From Mnemiopsis leidyi (lineage: Eukaryota > Ctenophora > Tentaculata > Lobata > Bolinopsidae), in assembly GCA_000226015.1 (NCBI GenBank), contig JH153598.1:7326-29822 (forward strand): 22,497 nt of DNA, in the 5' to 3' direction. Below the pieces are notes generated by a model. It did not search any database and had not been told where the DNA came from. It worked only from the letters and a program-made list of their open reading frames with translations. Below, one piece after another: positions 16,782 to 22,497 of this stretch. The position numbers and the translations under genes were made by a program. Position 1 is the stretch's first letter. Every line of letters starts with the position of its first letter.

Positions 16782-19700
16782 CTATCAGTTCTATCCACCG
16801 GCTGGTTTTCAATAAAAGGCAGTTTTACAAAAAAAAACTTCTATCATAGTATCATAATACCGATTCGCTTGAATAGACAGTAAAGAAGACTATCGCCGCG
16901 GGCGGGATATGCCAGTATTACAGATGAACAACCGACGAAACTATGTAAAAGCACATATTCGAACTTGATCAACTGTATTTGGGGAATTTCGTTCGGCAAA
17001 AAGTGACAACTGTACAGAAAAATATTAACTGTTGCTACTCGTAAGATGTAACCTACTAACCTGCGAACAATATGATGCAATTCAATAATAACGGACTAAA
17101 AATCTATCAGAATCCGGGAAAGCGAATTATGGCGTACAACTACGTATATCGCATAGTCGCATACAAGAGGATTTTATGAAAATATTTCGTCTGCCTTACG
17201 TAAACACGACCAAAGTCCCCAGAGAGGAAATATTAATTAGATCAAAAGCACGCACAAAGGTCCAACTATCAAAGGCCTATTGGATAAAATTCAATGAAAT
17301 CGAGTTATTTCGAGCGACAGGAGAATTGAGCAAACGACTCCAAGCTGTTTTCCGCTTGTGCCATTCCGTTATTTCTACTTTCTTACACACGTGATGGCCC
17401 AGGCCCCATTTCAGCATGCGAGTTTAAGTTGTCAGTAAACATTAATAACCAGGAGCACATTAGAAACGAACGATACAGAATGCTATGCATGCTACGAAAC
17501 GTTGCTTTTTTTTTCTAGGTTATAGTCTCCTTTCATTAGTCCGGGCGCTTTCGAGTAAATTCGTGGCCTGGTCAGTCTAAAGTTCCTAAATAGTACCTGA
17601 CTCGAATTTGTCATTTTGGAGTTGATTTGTTATTTGCAAGTCAGCAAGTTGATACCTTATTCTTTTACGGACATTTATCAACAATGCCTTCAGAAATCAG
17701 ATCTAATGTGATACGTTGCCGTCTGGCGTCTACAATCGATAATCAACAGAACCGTTTAACGCATGACTGGGGATAAATAACAGGGCGGTATCAAGTAAAC
17801 TAGTCCGGTTTATAATTATAATCGATACCCAGAGAGCAATAGGCCATGCGGAAATGCGACATAACAAATGGGACATGTTGGTGAGCATTTTGGGACCTCG
17901 AGAATAAGACCTCGCAAAAATGTGGATGTCGTTCTTGTTCGCTCAAGCTGAAGCCTAAACCCGCCATTGAAAGCTCGGGTGTATGCTGAGTGTGGACTCA
18001 GGTGGAACTACAAAAGTACAAAGTGTGGAAAAATAAATGAAAGTTTTTCTGGCAATTTACAAAACAGATATTTTTCCTTAATGCGTTTTATAATGATCGA
18101 TTGACAAAACGGGAAGCGCATAATTGTGAAACGTGACTTTAGACGTTTAAGAAAGAAAATGGCACGATAATATCTTAAATAAGTTGAATTGAGATATTTC
18201 TAATAACAAGTTTGCGTAATCTAATTCAACGCAAAAATCAGTAAGTCAAATATTTCTGAATGAAACGTAGCGTTCAACATTTGGGTATTCAACAAGATAT
18301 ACTGGGTGGACCTATATTACCATCGACATTTTGTTCCTACCGAAATAACATCTTTACAAGATGGCAGCTGGAAATAGGGTCAGCTGGTTGTTAACCGGCA
18401 GATTAACAATATCGTTAGGGCGTGGGAAAACTCGGGTAGGGTGTATGAAATTTGTTCAATTTATTTAAAAAATTGTGACGCATAGATTTGAAGTTTGTAA
18501 AAATGTGGGAAAAGATTAAGGAGGGAAATTTTGATCGATTTGCCTAGGAAAGCCTAGGGGGACTACCAATACAGACATTGAATGAAATTTTAAAACTACA
18601 GAAAGTAAAGCCCTTGGCATACAATTTCAAAAGTACCTAATACATATGATGATATGATGTATGACATGAGAAGATAGCCCAGCTGACGACTGGTGACTAA
18701 ACTACAAGTTGGACTGCGACGTAGAATCACCGCAACAAACACCGCTTGAAAACGCAGCAGCATCATTCGCCAACTACTACTAGGGCCTAAACAATAGAAT
18801 TTGTCAGAACACGCATTCAAGTTGGAAAATAATTGCGGATAATTTCAATTTCCGGACTATCTAAATCTGCCACGACAAAACAGAGAGAGAAAACACAAAT
18901 AATAGTCCTAAACTACCTCTCAGAACGTTAAGCCAGTTATATCTGACTAACGCTACTATAGAATGAAGGGCCTTAAATGAAATCAATTTCAAAACATTAG
19001 CCGGGACTAAACTAATACATTAGGCTGGAATAGATGATAAAGTTTAATGAGAGTCTGATACGAGAGTCTGATACGATAACCTAAAACACGCAAGGAAATT
19101 GAGACAAATCGTTTTGTCCCATGCAGATTGAAACATGTAAACGTGTATCCATTAAGTATTTGATCCTGCTTGACCTTTGCGTGAGAAGTAAGTTGATCAA
19201 GACGATCAATCTTTTACTGATCCACCAATTAAGCTGGGAGACGGGGAGGAGCCGTCAAATTGTTAAGTCACGTGAGAGCTTGAAGTTCGCATCGGAATTC
19301 TTTTACCGCCACAAGAAGCAGTTCTCGATCTTCACGCCTAATGTATACGACGTTTTGCATGGCCAATCATGACATCATACCTTCATTAATATTGGCCACA
19401 TATCTTGATAACATTGTTACCAGTACGATCCAGGGTCCCTCAACCAGATTAATAAGCTTAATGAACATAGAGGTCGACCCTGTATCACAGCCACACGGCC
19501 TACACTGTACATCGACCCTGTAAACACGTACCAGGGTTTCCAAGTAGTAGCCACATCCGGCAAGTCTTAAAATGCAGGCAGTAAGAGATTGTACGACTTA
19601 TAGGAGTTTAACAGACTTCAAGTTTTGAATAGCATCTCATCCCATGTTGGGTTGAGCAAATGACTCAGTAAGTCACTAAGTCAGCAGGGAAAAAATAAGG

Positions 19701-20327
19701 CTCCAGGTAATGAACATTTCCTCTTGCTTATTCATGCAACGAAACGAAACCATACATATTTTGAAGAAAAATTTTAAAGATTTTGGGCGCTGCTTTAATT
19801 TGTAGTAGGTAGCACTATGATAGATCTCGCAGCGCTTGATTAAGATTTATTAATCTAAAACCTGCTTGCGCTTGCTCCTTGTACAATATAGTATGTACAA
19901 TGCACATACTACCTAAAACTGTTACTTTAATCACAGTGTTACTTATCACTTCATTACTGTAAACCAGCCTATGAAGTACTATTGCTGTTACGGTACTATG
20001 CAGCATGAAAAAGTTTGTTAACTTGACAAAAGATTTCCGGGTGGTTCAAGCCACAGGCTGCAAGAATTGTTGAAGCTTCATAGTTTATTGTTATCTTATA
20101 TCAGTAGCTGCAAGTACACAAAGCTGTTCTCGTGTGTAAGTGCTCTGTAGAACAAACAAACTGGTCAGTTGTTTCTATCAGCCGGCATTAATGACAAAAA
20201 TTGGTTGAAATAGATGACGTAACTTGCAGCAAGATCGTCAGAACACCAATAAGTTTGTTCACTTCATAAATTTGTAAAAAATTTAAATTGTTATTAGAAT
20301 AAAAATTGTGAGATAATTACTACTCAC
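16782..20327. other. Region upstream of SLC23 exon 1
   Basis: No gene can be supported. It is either the promoter side of the transporter or, if the exon at 20328-20366 is used, its first intron. A short Met-initiated frame near 18364 (MAAGNRVSWLLTGRL...) is basic like a mitochondrial presequence and has a possible donor, but no partner exon was found. The 83-codon open frame at 19121-19372 has no recognised family. Confidence 0.4.
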
Positions 20328-20366
20328 AGGTCCTTTGTTAAGAGAATCGTCGGAACTCCCTCCCAT
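20328..20366 (-). CDS. Possible alternative first coding exon of SLC23
   Basis: The minus strand has ATG followed by 13 codons, MGGSSDDSLNKGP, and then a perfect GTGAGT donor in phase 0. This phase suits splicing either to exon 2 (residue 29) or to an AG acceptor (16783-16782) just before exon 1, which would add Ile and keep the Met. The hydrophilic, acidic-basic composition resembles the N-terminal tail of the transporter. Only a short ORF and one splice signal support it. Confidence 0.35.
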
Positions 20367-22292
20367 TTTATACAGCTACAATAACGTTTCAAAGGGTTAG
20401 TTTTTTGCTGAAATAAATATCATAACAAAATTGAGATATCATGCCGGTTCCGGTAAACCTCAATATTTTAAGTAGCTAAAAATGTATCGTTTTAGTTGGT
20501 AGACTCACTCTAAGTTCCAGTTCTTAATTTCTTGTTCACATCATCATCGTTTTGTGAGCATTGATAAAGACACAAGAATAACCGCTCACTCAAGAAGAGC
20601 AGTATGCGCTCAGTCAATAAAGACACCGTGGTTGTTATAAAAGGAAACTAGAAGTATCCGGGAACATAAATGGTCGGTGGGGATTGGGACCCACTTAAAT
20701 CACTTTAACACAGTGCCCCTCAGTAATCTGTCCTGTCACTCAATTTATTCATTTAATAGTAGTTGTTGTAAGTATTCAAACGAGTCTTTGCAAAAAGATA
20801 CAATTGGGCGCTTTATATTTCCATCCTCTGATTTTTACAGGTAGGTATTAAAATAAAATCAGTTATGTTATAGTTAAAGTCACAATTTGTTTCAAAAGGA
20901 AACATTAAACCTCTACATTCTGATTCACAAAAATTATACAAGAAGTGGTAGCCAAATTTTAAGCCATATTCGCAACTCCTTCCGAGCTTTACCAGGCACG
21001 GCGATAAACATATTATCAAATCGTCACAGAGTAGTAAGAGTTGTATATGATGAGACAATCTTGAATTTAATCTCACGTTACAAACGCTCCTTGATTGGTA
21101 AATTAAGATCACAAACGAAGACCGCACGAACCTGATAATTCAGGCTGTTGTCATTAGAGATAGGATCGTTTTCACATTTTGTTTGATCATATCCTGCCAC
21201 TGACCAGGTACTTACTAGTTAGAACTGACAAGTCCAACGCAAGATGTCTACTGGACAACCACTCAAACTATATTGAAAAATTACTATATTGAAAATTACT
21301 TGTCGCTTTTCTATTATGTAAACAGTGATCAAGGAATCAATGAACCGTTTTTTAACTAATCATCTCGTGTTTGAATTATACTCTGATCCTCACATTCTCA
21401 AATGTCCTCTTAATGTCCTTATCTGGAGAAAAATGCAGGGTAAAATTACTGAATACTAAAAATTGGGCCTTTTAGAAATTTTTCCATTAAATCCTTTGTC
21501 TTTCACTCGAGTCAAGAAGAGAACAACAAACACACTGTTGAACTTAGCTTCTGATGCGACTCATAAACAATTATCCGATCATTCAGTTAAAATGTTGTAC
21601 AACAAGATTGCATCATCAAAGGCCAATGCAGTCAATTTTTGTTATATTTCATCTTCCACTTAACATATGGTATCTTGTTGTAACAATTCGATAATGTATT
21701 CTAAAGAACTGCAGCGGCCAGCACAGTTGTTGCTTCAACTTTTTCGCAAACACTTGACCAGTGAGTAATACCGAATGGGTAGTTAAGGCCGAAGCAACAG
21801 ATTAATCTACAGAAGATAATTTATAATGCTATCTAATGTTGAAAGTTCGGTATTCTGGATCCCCTGTAGACTGATTCAACAGTAAAGATAAGATAAAACT
21901 AAGAACAAAACAGTGGGTTAAAAATGAGAAGGCTTCAAATTTGCCGATTCTCCTTAAATCTGTGCAACTTCAAACGCAAGTCGTAAAGGTCTTATGACTT
22001 ATCTTATAATTATTCAACCCTAAAACTGAAGTTCCCTTAGTATTTCAACTTTTGTAACTTCTAATTTTCAACATAAACTGTTATCTTGTAAAATTTTGGC
22101 TAACTCATAAAAAATTATGCATTTATGATAATTTTCACAACATTCTCTGCCAACTTGGCATATTCATGTGAGAATTGAACCCGGCGTCAGGGCGTCTCCT
22201 ACGATGCTAATTGTCTCTATCCGACAACAGATTTACAGATGACAATTAGTAGTTCATGCCCCATCTGTTTGCATTAAAGACAATGAACTGAA
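20367..22292. other. Distal flank, repeats only
   Basis: No supported gene. It contains the second copy of the dispersed repeat (about 21500-21590) within an uncharacterised 66-codon open frame (21463-21663). A degenerate tRNA-like block lies at about 22170-22225. Overlapping open frames on both strands at 20813-21135 have no recognised match. Confidence 0.4.
21500..21590 (+). repeat. Second copy of dispersed repeat
   Basis: CTTTCACTCGAG, then AACACACTGTTGAACTTAGC and GATCATTCAGTTAA match the reverse complement of 304-418 with small indels. In this copy the frame is open across the repeat; in the left copy it is broken by stops. No transposase or other family is recognised. Confidence 0.6.
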
Positions 22293-22454
22293 CAAAAATT
22301 CAAGACAAAGTTTTTTGATGTAGCAATCAAAGTTACAATTGGAGAAAACTGCAATGATAGGATCCAGTCTGAAGGCTTTTATTTCAAGAGACCAGTCACC
22401 ACTCACCAGCTTGACGAGCTGCTCCTGAGGTTAAGCAGGGATTCGAGAATCTAA
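22293..22454 (+). CDS. Coding-like open frame, possible exon
   Basis: An open frame of about 53 codons ends at a TAA (22452-22454). The translation contains FFDVAIKVTIGENC, SEGFYFKRPVTTHQLDELLL and RLSRDSRI, with balanced residue use typical of real protein. A splice acceptor is possible after TTTTTTGATGTAG (about 22323). A donor is possible at CTGAG/GTTAAG (about 22429). No family is recognised and no start codon is visible, so it would be an internal or last exon of a gene extending beyond this window or in the region to the left. Confidence 0.3.
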   Translation, partial: QKFKTKFFDVAIKVTIGENCNDRIQSEGFYFKRPVTTHQLDELLLRLSRDSRI

Positions 22455-22457
22455 GTA

Positions 22458-22497
22458 ACTAAGTCAGTGAGTGAGTGAGTGAGTGAGTGAGTAGAGT
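22458..22497. repeat. (GAGT)n tetranucleotide repeat
   Basis: GTGAGTGAGTGAG runs to the window edge. Read on the plus strand it is a chain of GTGAGT donor-like hexamers every 4 bases. The full length is unknown because it is cut by the window. Confidence 0.9.

Noticed and set aside
16491-16883. 130-codon plus-strand open frame
   Set aside because: It is antisense to SLC23 exon 1 and runs through TCTG repeats. Shadow frame.
20813-21135. Overlapping open frames on both strands (104 and 82 codons)
   Set aside because: No recognisable domain, no splice context, and residue composition gives no preference for either strand.
22170-22225. Possible tRNA on the minus strand (GGGTTCAATTC B-box, TAGCATCGTAGG A-box)
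   Set aside because: The boxes are degenerate and I could not pair the stems into a cloverleaf. At most an old SINE head.

Overview
The window is nuclear DNA from an animal, most likely an invertebrate. It is AT-rich, its genes are split by introns with GT/AG borders, it holds vertebrate-type TTAGGG telomere repeats, and much of it is palindromic transposon debris. The sequence alone does not fix the phylum.

The main gene runs right to left and is a complete SLC23 / nucleobase-ascorbate transporter (sodium-dependent vitamin C transporter family). I rebuilt it from 16 coding exons between 16778 and 2278. Every intron phase agrees across the exon joins. The product is 596 residues, close to the roughly 600 of animal SLC23 proteins. 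A possible extra upstream first exon lies at 20366-20328. Intron 2 carries an intact tRNA-Arg(CCT) gene on the same strand.

Intron 8 is huge (13983-5005, about 9 kb; the other introns are 126-616 bases). It holds a second gene on the opposite strand: a four-exon gene (7859-8976, 252 residues) for a predicted secreted protein with a signal peptide, a jelly-roll-like region and a C-terminal sushi (CCP)-like four-cysteine module. A frameshifted, decayed paralogue lies at 11069-11631. The same intron contains a 542-bp hAT-like MITE with an 8-bp target duplication, a fold-back element built of CGGACTCTTGTCCG-type hairpins, and a near-perfect 116-bp-arm palindrome.

The most unusual signal concerns the transporter's 5' splice sites. 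Two donors, after exons 5 and 8, are each the first unit of a tandem array with a 14-base (or 14/14/16-base) period that repeats the donor hexamer 9 and 8 times. A third donor, after exon 4, is doubled by an exact 36-bp tandem duplication. Such rows of copied splice donors could affect splicing, or may be traces of a repeat-forming process that starts at splice sites.

The left end (1-2277) is repeats: a pentanucleotide satellite, 23-bp repeats, and a 733-bp fold-back element with head-to-head telomeric repeats at its centre. The right end (16800-22497) has little convincing coding content, apart from the possible first exon and one coding-like ORF at 22293-22454 followed by a GAGT repeat.
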